Assembly (NCBI GenBank): GCA_009801015.1
Contig: VHZZ01005772.1
Coordinates: 6,257-31,460 of the forward strand
Direction: 5' to 3'
Source of the DNA: Silene noctiflora
Lineage: Eukaryota; Streptophyta; Magnoliopsida; Caryophyllales; Caryophyllaceae
DNA length: 25,204 bases
Part shown: in pieces, positions 9,689-18,684 of the stretch
How the letters are laid out: each line of letters starts with the position of its first letter
Position numbering within the stretch: position 1 is the stretch's first letter
Notes under the pieces: model-generated
What the model saw: only the letters and a program-made list of their open reading frames with translations
Database searches by the model: none
What the model was told of the DNA's origin: nothing
Translations under genes and position numbers: made by a program

Positions 9689-11763
9689 ACAAGGAATTGA
9701 GAAACTACCCGGGTCTTCAAGCTTTTAGGGTAGCTCATTCATGAGGATAGCACTACATTCCTTAGACAAATTCACCGTTTTTGAACCATCCAAAGTGTTC
9801 TTGTTTGAAATCATTACTTTCAAGAATTTCCCATAACTTGGAATATCCATGATGGCATCTATGAAAGGCATAGTGATGCTTATTCCTTTCATCATGTCAA
9901 AGAATTGTCCATACTTTTGCTCCAACTTAGCCTTTCCCAACCTTTGAGGAAATGGGATTGGTGGCACATAAGGATTCACAACTTGTGGTGTTTGTTTCTC
10001 AACAACCTCCTTGGGAACCTCCACTTCCTTAGGCGTTTCAATCACAATCTCAACAAGCTCATCATCGGCCTCCTTATGTGGCTCAACTACCACTTCCGTT
10101 TGACCACTCTTCCTTTTCTTCAATGACACATGCTCATCCAACCCTCTTCCACTTCTCAATTCAATGGAATTCACGGTTTTCAGGTTCTCCTCCGTCTTCC
10201 CCGAAAACTTTCCACTTGAGCCTTGTAAGTGACTTACTTGGCTAGCCAAGTGAGAAATTTGGTTTTTCGTAATCCTTTGAGAAGCTTTCATTTGTATTCT
10301 CAATTGGTTTATGGATGAAGTAGTCTCTTCTTGCTTTTGGTTGGAATGTTGGATGAATTAATTTTGTTATTCATCATTTGTTCCATCATAGTTTCCATGT
10401 TTGACTTAGGTTGGGTATGTTGTTGCAAGAGTTGATTGGTAGGTTGATTTAGAGGTTGGAAATTCCTACCTTGGAAACCCGGTGGGGCATTGTTGAAGGT
10501 TTGATTTTGCTTTTGTGCTTGAAATGATGGGTTAAATTGTTGTTTTTGTGGGAAGGTGGGGTTTTGAACATTTTGTGAGACATATGAGAAATTTGGGTGA
10601 TTTCTCAACCAGGGGTGATATTGGTTGTTGTTGAAAGCTTATTTAGCCGGGCTTGATTTCCAAACTCCATTGACTTGCTCTACATAATTAGCCTCTCCTA
10701 CTATCAAGGGGAACTCATTGGGTGAATGCCCTTGATCTCCACAAAATGCACAATAAATGGCTTGTTGCCTTGATGGGGATGAATTATTGCTTGAGTTGTT
10801 ACTAGAGTTGAGAAGAGAAACTTGTTCTTTAAGATCATCAAGCATCCCTTTAACTTCAACACTTAAGACCGAGTTAGCTTCCTTGCCCTTACCCTTGCGG
10901 GATTGGCGATCGCTACCCCAATCCATAGTTCGTGAAGCCATCTCTTCAATTAATTCCTTTGCGGACTTGTGATCAAGAATGTCTAGTGCCCCTTTACCCG
11001 ATCCGGAATCTAGGAACAACCTTAGGTCTTGTGTCAACCCCTTGTAAAAGTTGTTGATGAGTTCTCCATCTGGGATCCCATGGTGAGGGCAAAACCTTTG
11101 AATCCTTTTATACCGTTCTCAAGCTTCATATAAGGTCTCATCTTCTTCTTGATAAAAGCCTTACAACTCACTCTTCACCTTTGCGGTTCTAGATGGGGGA
11201 AAGTACTTATTCAAGAAGGCGGCCGACAACTCATCCCATATTTTCAATGAGTCCGGGTCACAAATTTTCAACCAATTTTTAGTGGCACCTCGTAGAGACC
11301 TCGAAAAAAAATGGAGACGGACCACATCATCCGACACCCCATTCATCTTGTACATGTCACAATTGTCCAATAAGTCATTCAAATGCTCATTCGGGTTCTC
11401 TAGAAGGCTCCAATTAAATTGATTGTCTTGCATTAGATTCAACAAGGCATTCTTGATTTCAAAGTTGTTGGCTTGAACCCTTGGTCTTTGAATACTTTAG
11501 TTCACGATGTGTTTTGGTGCCATCATTTCATGAATTGGAACCGGCTCCGCCATGGTTGCTTCTACCGGAGTTCCAAAAGGATTGTCAAAGAGATCAAGGT
11601 TCCCTTCAACTTCTACTTCCGGTTCTTCCACTATTTGTTGTTCTTGTTCAATAGGAGTTTCAATCAAAACCCTTCTCCTCAATGCTTTTTGTCTTCTTGC
11701 GATTGCCTCAATCTCAAGGTAAATCTCGTAAAGTGGTTGACCTCTATGAGACCTCCTATTCAT
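9689..11763 (-). pseudogene. Athila/Tat-like Ty3/gypsy Gag and start of protease
   Basis: The likely start is the ATG at 11761-11763. Gag reads in one frame from 11763 to about 10309 apart from stops near 11497, 11158, 11100, 10636 and 10306, then shifts frame at about 10305. Family hallmarks are NGVSDDVVRLHFFSRSL, KIWDELSAAFLNKYFPPSRT (around 11190-11340), ERYKRIQRFCPHHGIPD near 11070, EEMASRTMDW (~10925), a Ser/Asn-rich linker, a Gln/Asn/Pro-rich region and TVNSIELRSGR (~10150). The zinc knuckle CAFCGDQGHSPNEF has Phe in place of its last Cys. After a stop at about 9723 the frame resembles the start of the protease (KLEDPGSFSIPC) and is interrupted at 9688 by the copia element. Gag packaged the element's RNA; this copy is dead. 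Confidence 0.92.
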
Positions 11764-11880
11764 ACAATGAGCCTACAAACTTAAAGAAGAAAGTTAGTAA
11801 CAAAGGTGGTACACCAAGATGTGCAAAGTAACAATGACCCAGTCTAGACACTAGTAGAATCTTATAATACGTAAATTGGC
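11764..11880 (-). other. Leader of the Athila/Tat-like element
   Basis: A short untranslated stretch between the primer site and the Gag start. No other signal is visible. Confidence 0.6.
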
Positions 11881-11898
11881 TCCCTGGCAACGGTGCCA
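11881..11898 (-). other. Athila/Tat primer-binding site (tRNA-Asp type)
   Basis: The minus strand reads TGGCACCGTTGCCAGGGA, one or two bases away from the TGGCGCCGTTGCC-type site typical of plant Athila/Tat elements and complementary to tRNA-Asp. It lies six bases inside the LTR edge proposed at 11905 and upstream of the Gag pseudogene. Confidence 0.9.
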
Positions 11899-13282
11899 AA
11901 AACTTGATGTAGTCTTAAATACTTCAAAAGTGAATGAGTTTCGTTGCACTTTAAAGGGTTGAACCACAAGGAGCTAAGTGCACTACTAGATGATTCTAAT
12001 AGACAAGCTAGCTAATTCGACAAGGTTATAAGATTGATTACGAACTAAGTAACTAGACTAAATAAGGAGGATAAGCAAGCTAATTAGATTAAACTAGATA
12101 GAAAGCAAACAAGTAAGTTGTATTCAATGATAAAAAGGCCTAGGACCCAATTTCTTCACCGACATTCACCTCTACAAGTTTAATTTCCGTTAAGTGGACA
12201 CTAGGGTGGCAACAAGGACGAAGACGGCTCTATTTCGCCCAACACCTCCCTTTCGGTCTCATTTTAGGACACTAGAAATGTCCACTCACCTCCCTTTCGG
12301 TCTCGTGAGTCAACTACCTAGGTACAAGATCCCGACTCCCCTAAAATCGTGCACAATTCCAAAGGAAGCCAAGAAACGACACTAGGGCAATGAAATCCCG
12401 CCATATTCTGGAGTCATACCACTCCCACTCTCGTGGATCGATTTCAAACCCTAAATCAAAGGGTCCTCCCAAGTTTCTCCCTTTCGGTCTCAACCAAGGT
12501 TGACAAATGAACTAGCCAAGGTACCTAATCCCCCACCTAATCGATTCTCACTGATGGTCAAGGGTCAAGGTTCAAGGCAACACTCAAAAAGTCCAACCAA
12601 CAATTCTATCCTTCAATTAACCCTTATCACCACCTAATATGTCCAATTAAATGGGTCTTAAACAAGTAGCATGCTCAAGTCGGGGATAATCGAGTCATAG
12701 TAAGAGGACTACTCACTAATCATGTTTATAGAGACAAAACAAGTAATAAAGATGAAGACTTGGTAAATAAACATGTTGGAAGATGAACAATAACTAATTA
12801 GCATGAAAACGACCAAACAAAGATGAGACGTTACTAATTAAACTATAACAATAACTGACAAAGCCTAAAGATAGAATCTTTAAGCAGACAAAAACCAACT
12901 TTCACACAAACAATTTATCAAACACCTTCTATGCATAATAAGAAACAATAAACTAGATGAAATCAACAAGTAAGGAAATGAAAAGAAAGTAAACAAATGT
13001 AAACTAATGCAAAACAAATGTAAACAAATGAATATCAAACTAAAAGGGAGAAAGTTATACCAACAACAAGAGAAATATTGAGTCTTTGATTAATAAATGA
13101 AGAAATCCTTGAATATCTTCTACTACAAACCAATACCCAAATGTAAACTATTGAATGCTTACTAAATAAATAAGTAATTAAAGCTTTAATTAAGGAATGA
13201 TTAAGGAAATAATTAGGGAATGTTTGCATGAAAATAGACTAAGTTCAAATATCTAAGGTTGTGTGTTATTACAATTAGGGGG

Positions 13283-13290
13283 GATTTATA
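13283..13290 (-). promoter_or_regulatory. TATA-like box of the Athila/Tat LTR
   Basis: On the minus strand this is TATAAATC followed by a run of C. It is placed inside the LTR with ~800 bp of U3 upstream, a plausible core promoter for the element's RNA. Confidence 0.55.
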
Positions 13291-13346
13291 GGTTGTCTCA
13301 AAAATTGGGTCAAATTACAACTTGGGCTGAAACTCATCTTCAGGGT

Positions 13347-13737
13347 CTCCCAGCCGGTTGACCGGCCGCCGGTGCTAGTGCCGGCTGGGAGTCTTCTGTA
13401 AGTTGTTGGAAAATGAGGAAGTCATTAGGTATGCACAGTCGGTCAGCCAGCTGCCAGTGGGATGACTGGATGGGAGTCTTCTGTAAGTTTTTTGTTGAAA
13501 CTGGAACCATCAGGTGTGCATGGCCGGTTTGCCGGCTGCCAGTGGGCTGACCGGCCGAGAGGTTCATGTAAGTTTTCCCAAAATTCTCCCAAGTATAATT
13601 CTCCTTCCATTCCCAGCCGGCTTGCCGGCTACCGGTGGCTTACCAGTTGGGAGGTCCTGCATGCTTCCTTCAGCTTTGACCAAGTAGGGGAGTCCCCAGC
13701 CGGCTTGCTGGCTGCCGGTGACTTACCGGCTAGGAGA
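13347..13737. repeat. Five GC-rich palindromic repeats in U3
   Basis: Degenerate copies of a ~42-bp GC-rich palindrome lie at about 13347-13391, 13436-13476, 13521-13561, 13611-13652 and 13693-13736, 75-95 bp apart. Each has the plan cagccgg ... gccggctgccggtg ... ccggctggga. The first has perfect 11-bp outer arms, CTCCCAGCCGG and CCGGCTGGGAG. The first two are followed by the same tail gtcttctgtaagtt and the third by a related one. They lie just upstream of the TATA-like box in the element's transcription sense. Confidence 0.85.
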
Positions 13738-14137
13738 CCTTCTACAACCTTTTCTTCCTCTTCTTCCTTCTTTCTCCTTCCAATGACTTTACTTGTTCCC
13801 AATTTCATGTTTCCGTCTCAATTCCTGCAAGACGCAATAAAACTCGTAGAACATAAAATTTGGGATACAAAATCAAGTAACTGTCGTAAGACCACGCTAA
13901 AACGGGTCAAATAATGAATGGAGAAATGAGTAAATAAGGGTAGTACTTACTTCAAATGATCAATTTGAATATGGGAAATATGATAACTATGCGCAAAACT
14001 TTTATGTTTATTCAAAAAAAATTTCTAGGGTTTAGCCTCAAGGTTTGATTTTTCCACTTAAATCCATCTTAAGATGCTTATAAGAGTTCAATTGATGCTA
14101 GTCTTACACTACATAGTTTTTAATACCCGTCCCTTCG

Positions 14138-14179
14138 GAGGACCCGTTGACCGACCTTGAGGACCCGTTGACCGACCTT
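14138..14179. repeat. 21-bp direct repeat, two units
   Basis: The unit gaggacccgttgaccgacctt occurs at 14138-14158 and, adjacent, at 14159-14179 (first base pair context identical). It is near the left edge of the solo LTR. Confidence 0.85.
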
Positions 14180-14249
14180 AGTTGACTTGTGCGACCTTGA
14201 CCATGTTAGAACTCGTTGGGTTTTGAATCAAACTCGACCTAGTATGTGA

Positions 14250-14321
14250 CACTCGGTCGAGTGTGGGGCACTCGACCGAGTGCGGTTGACTCGGTCGAGT
14301 ATGTTTGTATTCGACCGATTT
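14250..14321. repeat. Cluster of ACTCGGTCGAGT palindromic motifs
   Basis: CACTCGGTCGAGTG (14250-14263) and its exact reverse complement CACTCGACCGAGTG (14269-14282) form a perfect 14-bp stem with a 5-base loop. A third copy in the first orientation follows at 14289-14300, and a shortened one, TTCGACCGATT, at about 14310. The cluster lies upstream of the TATA-like sequence of the solo LTR. Confidence 0.88.
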
Positions 14322-15390
14322 GGTTGATGATAGCGTAATAATATATTATGCAATTGTCATAACACGTCGAGGGTTTTCATTTCATTTCTTTTCTTCCCTA
14401 TTCTTCCTACAACCTTAGATCTGAGTATTCCTCCCCTACCTTTAAGCCTTCACCTTTCTAGCATCTACCGAGAGACCAACATGGGAATGGATGTGTATGT
14501 TGACTCCGACCTAGTTGTCCAATCGTCCGATAAGGTAAGTAACCGTCACCATCTGTCGGTTTTGGGTTAGGGTTATGGTCGTGTGTAATTTGGTTGTATC
14601 ATCGTTGTAGGTGTCGGTAGCGGTGTATCGTGACCATGTGTACGCTGAATGACATTTCTTGGATTGTTTATCAGGTAGGGTTTCCTTACTCGGTTGCCTG
14701 TAGAATATTATGTGATTAATGTGACGATCTTTGTAATGGCTATGATTGTTGTGTATGTTGTGGATGATGGTGGTTGTTGGTTGGTTTGTGAGCCATTGTG
14801 AGAGGTGGTCTCACCCCCATTGTTCGCCTCTTGCGTTCTCTCAGCGTAAGGGGGATGTGCACATTAAGGAACTGGGTTCGCTCTGCGGAGCGGGGATTTT
14901 TGTGGTAAGGTTGCGGTCCCCACTGGCAGGGCTACACACCTTGATGTGTAGTCAGTTTGGTTGTGATGGAGATGGGAGATGGAGGTTTCTATCTGTCTGG
15001 ATGTTGTTTATGCATTATATTTTATATTATTGTACATTAGACCGACCCCATTGTTGTTTTTGAAACTGTGATGATCCATTCGGGGATGGTGAGCAGGCTG
15101 ACTTGTAGGTGTAGTTTCTGTGTTGGATGCTTATCTGTTCTGATGTTGCTTTGGAGATGGGAGGTCGCTGATGTAGAGATATCAGTAGTTGTTATAGTGT
15201 CCCCAGTTGTAGTATATCTTCTTCTGTATAGCTTTATGCTTCACCAGTTTTTTTGTAAAGTGTAAAATATCTAATGTATGTTCTCAGATGGTCAATTTGA
15301 TATGTAATTGCCTTGGGTAACCGAGATGGTGGCACCCTTGGTTATCAGGGAAGGACTAGAGAAAGCTCCTTGGTATGTGGGGGTGTTACA

Positions 15391-15510
15391 TAGTGTCCGT
15401 TTTGCGTATTTTAATCGAAAAATCCGTCTTAAAAGAAGGTAAAATCTGAATTTTTACCTTCGATATATTGTAAATTCAGTAAATTCTTGTTAAACTCGTA
15501 TTCTTTCAGC
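15391..15510. other. Spacer between solo LTR and ORF1 remnant
   Basis: AT-rich and without an open frame. It ends in ttctttcag directly before the ORF1 ATG, which resembles a splice acceptor, but no donor is identifiable. Confidence 0.5.
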
Positions 15511-15985
15511 ATGCCGAAACGCTAGGGAACCCTCTAAGAAGAGGACCCAAGATAATGTCGCCGCCGCCAGTCAAGTGGTGAGCCGCTAGTTCCTCCATTC
15601 CAGCAGTACCCCACAGCAATCAATGCCGATTTTGACCAACGGGTTTCTTTTAGGATTTAAATGGAGCGTACCATGAGACCAACCCGTTGTGTGGACCCAA
15701 GAATTATGAGGGATTTGGGAATTGAGTCAGACATAAGCCACATGTTTGAGATCTTGGGTTTCGAGGGGTTGTACCACCTTTGTAAGAAGTCGTACCCTTT
15801 TATGACCTTAGAGTTTATGAGTTCGTTTAAGTATGATGCTGCTGAGAAATACTTCTGTTTCGTCTTATGAATACTGGCTTTGACTTGACCCTTGACCAGT
15901 TTGTCGAGCATCTAGACCTAGAACCCGAGAAAGAATGGTATTTGAGCGATGTGTCAACTGAGAGTGGGGCCTCTACCTACCTTCC
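15511..15985 (+). pseudogene. Athila-type retrotransposon ORF1 remnant
   Basis: From the ATG at 15511 a Lys/Arg-rich start (MPKR, then after a frameshift REPSKKRTQDN) leads into PFQQYPTAINADFDQRVSFR. A stop follows, then a stretch with VDPRIMRDLGIESDISHMFEILGF, SYPFMTLEFMSSFKYD and FDLTLDQFVEHLDL (split by a second stop and small shift near 15868). The order of a basic start, a GI..I...F..LG block, a TLEF.SSF block and a final L...F...L block is that of the Arabidopsis Athila ORF1 family. It is cut at 15985 by the gypsy element, and its end lies outside the window. It is on the strand opposite to the Athila/Tat gag at 9.7-11.8 kb, so it probably belongs to a different copy. Confidence 0.6.
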
Positions 15986-16616
15986 TGCAGTGAAGCCTTC
16001 AGGGTTTCTTTGGATTGTGGTTAAGACTAGAACAAGTGACAGAAAGACTTAAACTTGGATATAATTATTGTAATAATTTCCACAAAATGCTCATAGGAAA
16101 TTACAACAACAATTTAGTTCTACTTGGCCTCAAAATCCACAGCTAAACACAGGATTTAAAGAACAAGGAACAAAAGGACAACAAGCTCTAACCCACAGAC
16201 TAGTATAGGATTGAGTCAAACCTCATTATCAGACTTTGATCAACACCCACAGAATAAGCATAGAATGTTACCAGGCCTGACTCTCAACTACAGACTAGTA
16301 CAAGTTGAAAAGATTTGAAATTGAAAAAGAATTCTCTCGTTTTTTTCATTCAAACATAAGTTGCATCAATGCAGTGGGGTAGAGGTCCTTATATAGGCCT
16401 CTCATGTGAATTAAGATGCAATAAACCCTAGAAATATTCATCTAAGGGCCAAGATTAATCCCTAGGATACAAACAAAGTTCTTAAAAGTATTTACAAACT
16501 GAAATAAAAATTAAACAAGTCCAAACTAAAATAAAGTAAAAGGGTTGCAGGTGACAGTGACATCATGTGCATCTTGCACTGTTATTCTTTGGCTTGGAGC
16601 TTGTGGACGAGCTGCA
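15986..16616 (-). repeat. Gypsy 3' LTR
   Basis: 631 bp, starting TGCAGTGAAG and ending gagctgca. Homology with 21439-22016 starts exactly at the TG. On the minus strand a TATA box (CTATATAAGG) lies at about 16388-16397. Confidence 0.92.
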
Positions 16617-16631
16617 ATAAATTCCTCCCTT
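16617..16631 (-). other. Gypsy polypurine tract
   Basis: The minus strand reads AAGGGAGGAATTTAT directly before the 3' LTR edge at 16616, purine-rich as expected for the plus-strand primer. Confidence 0.8.
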
Positions 16632-16820
16632 GGCTTACTCTATGTTGCAACTGAAGTTGGCAAGGCAACACCAAAAGAGCATTAGGATAACAGCCCCCTT
16701 TGTTTAGAAAAAAATGGAAATCTACTTTATGCTTTTATTGATTTTTTGCAACCAATTTTAGCTTGGTTTTCTGTTGTTTGTAACGAGAATTAGCCTTGAT
16801 TCCCCCAAAAAAATTTGGAA
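16632..16820 (-). other. Gypsy 3' untranslated stretch
   Basis: About 190 bp between the integrase stop and the purine tract. No feature is seen apart from T-rich runs. Confidence 0.6.
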
Positions 16821-18033
16821 TTAGTTGAAGAAACTTGCAGCTGCCCATGGTGGCAGCTGGTGGTTGGACTCATAAAGGTGGTTTCTGGCTCTTAAAACAT
16901 GCCCTGTAGTGGTTGTGGCTTTCTTACTGTCAATGTAATTGTTGCTTGGGTCCTGGCCTGTGCTGGTATGGTCCTCAGCTCTTGCTGCAACCTCCCCAGG
17001 TTGATTTGGGCTTGCCCTCAAGCGTATAGCCTCCTCTTCCTCAGAATCTCCATAGTAAAGTCTCAGATCCCCCATATTGAAAGTTTCATGCACCCTATAA
17101 TCCCCAGGCAAATCAACCTTATATGCATTTGGCCATATCTTTTGAATGACCTCAAATGGACCCTCAGCTCTTGGCATCAGCTTATTCTTTCTTTTTGTTG
17201 GAAATCTCTCCTTTTTTAGAATGATCCAAACCAAGTCCCCTTGCACAAACTCTTTCCTTTTCTTAGGAACCTTGGACTGTTTCTTGTATTTCTCATTGGC
17301 TTTCTATGTTTGCTTCTTCACTGTCTTATGTAATTTATGCATTTGTTCAGCTCTCTTATTAGCATCAAATTTTATCTTTTCCCTTGGCACACTGGGGAGT
17401 TCTAAAGGCATAAGTGGATTGATCCAATAGATCAACTCAAATGGACTGTGGCGTGTTGTAGTAGATGGCGCTCTATTAATGCAAAATCAACTTGGGGCAA
17501 TTTTAATTACCAATCCTTTAGTGAGTTGCTAACAATGCACCTTAGTATCGTTCCCAAAATTTTTTTACGACCTCAGCCTGGCCATCTGTTTGAGGATGGT
17601 GAGAAGTACTGAACAACAGCTTGGTCTTTAACAACCTCCATAGAGTCTTCCAGAAATAACTCATAAACTTAGTGTCTCTATCAGACACTATGGTTTTGGG
17701 TACTCCATGTAGCCTCACAATCTCCTTGAGATAAAGTTCAGCAATACTAGCAGCATCCTCAATCTTCTTCCATGCTAAAAGATGAGCCATTTTGTTGAAC
17801 CTATCAACAACTACCATCGCTGAATCCTTGCCTCTCTAGGTTTTTGGTAATATAACAATAAAATCCATGCTCACATCCTCCCAAGGCTTGTTTGGCACTG
17901 GTAGTTTAGTGTAGGGGCTAGCTTGGAATGAAGTCTTGGCCTGTTGGCACACTGAACACCTCCTAAGGACAACTTGGACATCTCCCATCATTCTAGGCCA
18001 ATAGAACTGGTCCTGCAATATCTTCAGTGTCTT
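16821..18033 (-). pseudogene. Gypsy integrase, broken
   Basis: The zinc domain begins in the preceding segment (HSSGLGGHFG) and is completed here by CSVCQQAK. In the core the first catalytic Asp is in VSMDFI (17863-17865), the second in IVSDRDTKF, and the Glu in [12 protein letters not shown] stop lies between the first and second Asp and another ends the core at 17542. The open C-terminal part, 16821-17246 in another frame, has the GPF/Y module ([22 protein letters not shown]) followed by [20 protein letters not shown]. No chromodomain is visible. That tail (TFNxxDL followed by acidic residues and an LR-x-NP-Q motif) recalls CRM/Reina-type chromoviruses; the lineage call is tentative. Confidence 0.88.
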
Positions 18034-18684
18034 TTAGACCCCAAAATGTCCCCCTAGGCCACTTGAGTGCACCTCATTGATTAGCAGATCCCTATATAAG
18101 CCCCTTGGCATATACAGTATGTTGCCATGTAATACGAAACCCTTATGCAGTACATACTTGTTTCCCTGAGCCCTGCTCCCCTCAGTCCGAGCTATCCACT
18201 CCTTAGAGAAATCTGGATCATCCTTGTAAAATTCTTTCATGAATTCAAAGCCTAGAACTCTTTGCTCCATGACAGTGATCAAGGAATGGATCCTTGAAAG
18301 TGCATCTGCAATAACATTCAGTTTGCCCTCTTTGTACTTACTTGAGAAAGTGAATGACCGTAAGAACTCGACCCACTTAGCATGCCTGTGATTCAATTTA
18401 TGTTGGCCACTTATGTATTTCATAGCCTCATAGTAAGAATGCAACACAAAGGGATTGGGTTTTAGGTACTGACTCCAATGTGCAAGAGCCCTGACAACTG
18501 CATAAAATTCCTTGTCATAAGTGGAGTAATTTAGTTTTGCACCACTTAATTTCTCACTGAAATAAGCCACTGGTTTCTGGCCTTGAATTAACACTGCTCT
18601 AATGCCAACACCACTGGCATAACATTCCACTTCAAACAATTGGTCAAAGTCAGGCAATTTTAGGATAGGAGTTTCACACATTAA
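18034..18684 (-). pseudogene. Gypsy RNase H, two catalytic Asp replaced
   Basis: Open stretch of 215 codons starting in the RT/RNase H connection. Motifs are FEVECYASGVGIRAVLIQ (residues 16-33), the Glu in STYDKEFYAV (53-62), and FVLHSYYEAMKYISGQ. The family has Asp where this copy has Tyr21 and again Tyr83, so two of the metal-binding acids are lost while the Glu (58) remains. KLNVIADALSR still holds the fourth acid. The segment ends in the integrase zinc domain with HSSGLGGHFG before a stop. RNase H would have degraded the RNA template during cDNA synthesis. Confidence 0.9.

Larger units (their letters stand above)
11905..14113 (-). repeat. Long 5' LTR of the Athila/Tat-like element
   Basis: The inner edge is well placed: TG at 11905, six bases from the primer site. 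The outer edge is a guess. A CA at 14112-14113 (cttacactaca) fits, because its complement TGTAGTGT resembles the inner edge TGATGTAGT, giving ~2.2 kb. A TATA-like box lies at 13283-13290 on the minus strand. U3 (to its right) carries GC-rich palindromic repeats, and R-U5 (to its left) contains the leader part that Athila-type elements share. The partner LTR is outside the window. Open frames inside it, including one of 150 codons at 13462-13914, have no domain and follow the palindromes. Confidence 0.7.
14119..15390. mobile_element. Probable solo LTR of a Ty3/gypsy element (Tekay-like ends)
   Basis: The right end reads GGGGGTGTTACA and the left end TTTAATACCC, an inverted pair of the TGTAAYACCC type common in plant Tekay/Del-like LTRs, with the expected TG mutated to TT. 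Near-matching 5-bp flanks, tagtt (14114-14118) and tagtg (15391-15395), look like a decayed target duplication. No primer site, purine tract or element coding region adjoins it, so a solo LTR left by recombination is likely. There is a TATA-like ataatatattatgc at about 14337. Orientation is not settled: the outer segment at 15300-15390 resembles the start of such LTRs on the minus strand, while the pyrimidine-rich tract after the TATA-like site fits the plus strand. Confidence 0.65.

Noticed and set aside
13347..13737. CRISPR-like array because of regularly spaced palindromes
   Set aside because: The repeats are degenerate, GC-rich and in a plant LTR; spacers are partly homologous, and no cas gene or leader exists.
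13462..13914. Plus-strand open frame of 150 codons
   Set aside because: It lies in the Athila/Tat U3 and its composition follows the GC-rich palindromic repeats. No domain or homologue is recognisable, and it is antisense to the element.
14485..14690. ATG followed by GTAAGT and later an AG, resembling a small exon-intron host gene
   Set aside because: It is inside the solo LTR with recognisable LTR ends. The putative exon has only ~18 codons and no family match.
14746..15265. Two plus-strand open frames of 105 and 65 codons
   Set aside because: Cys/Leu/Val-rich translations of LTR sequence with no domain; most likely chance.
13980..15420. Inverted similarity between atgcgcaaaac (left) and gttttgcgtat (right) around the solo LTR
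   Set aside because: Only about 10 bp match and it does not extend; likely chance.
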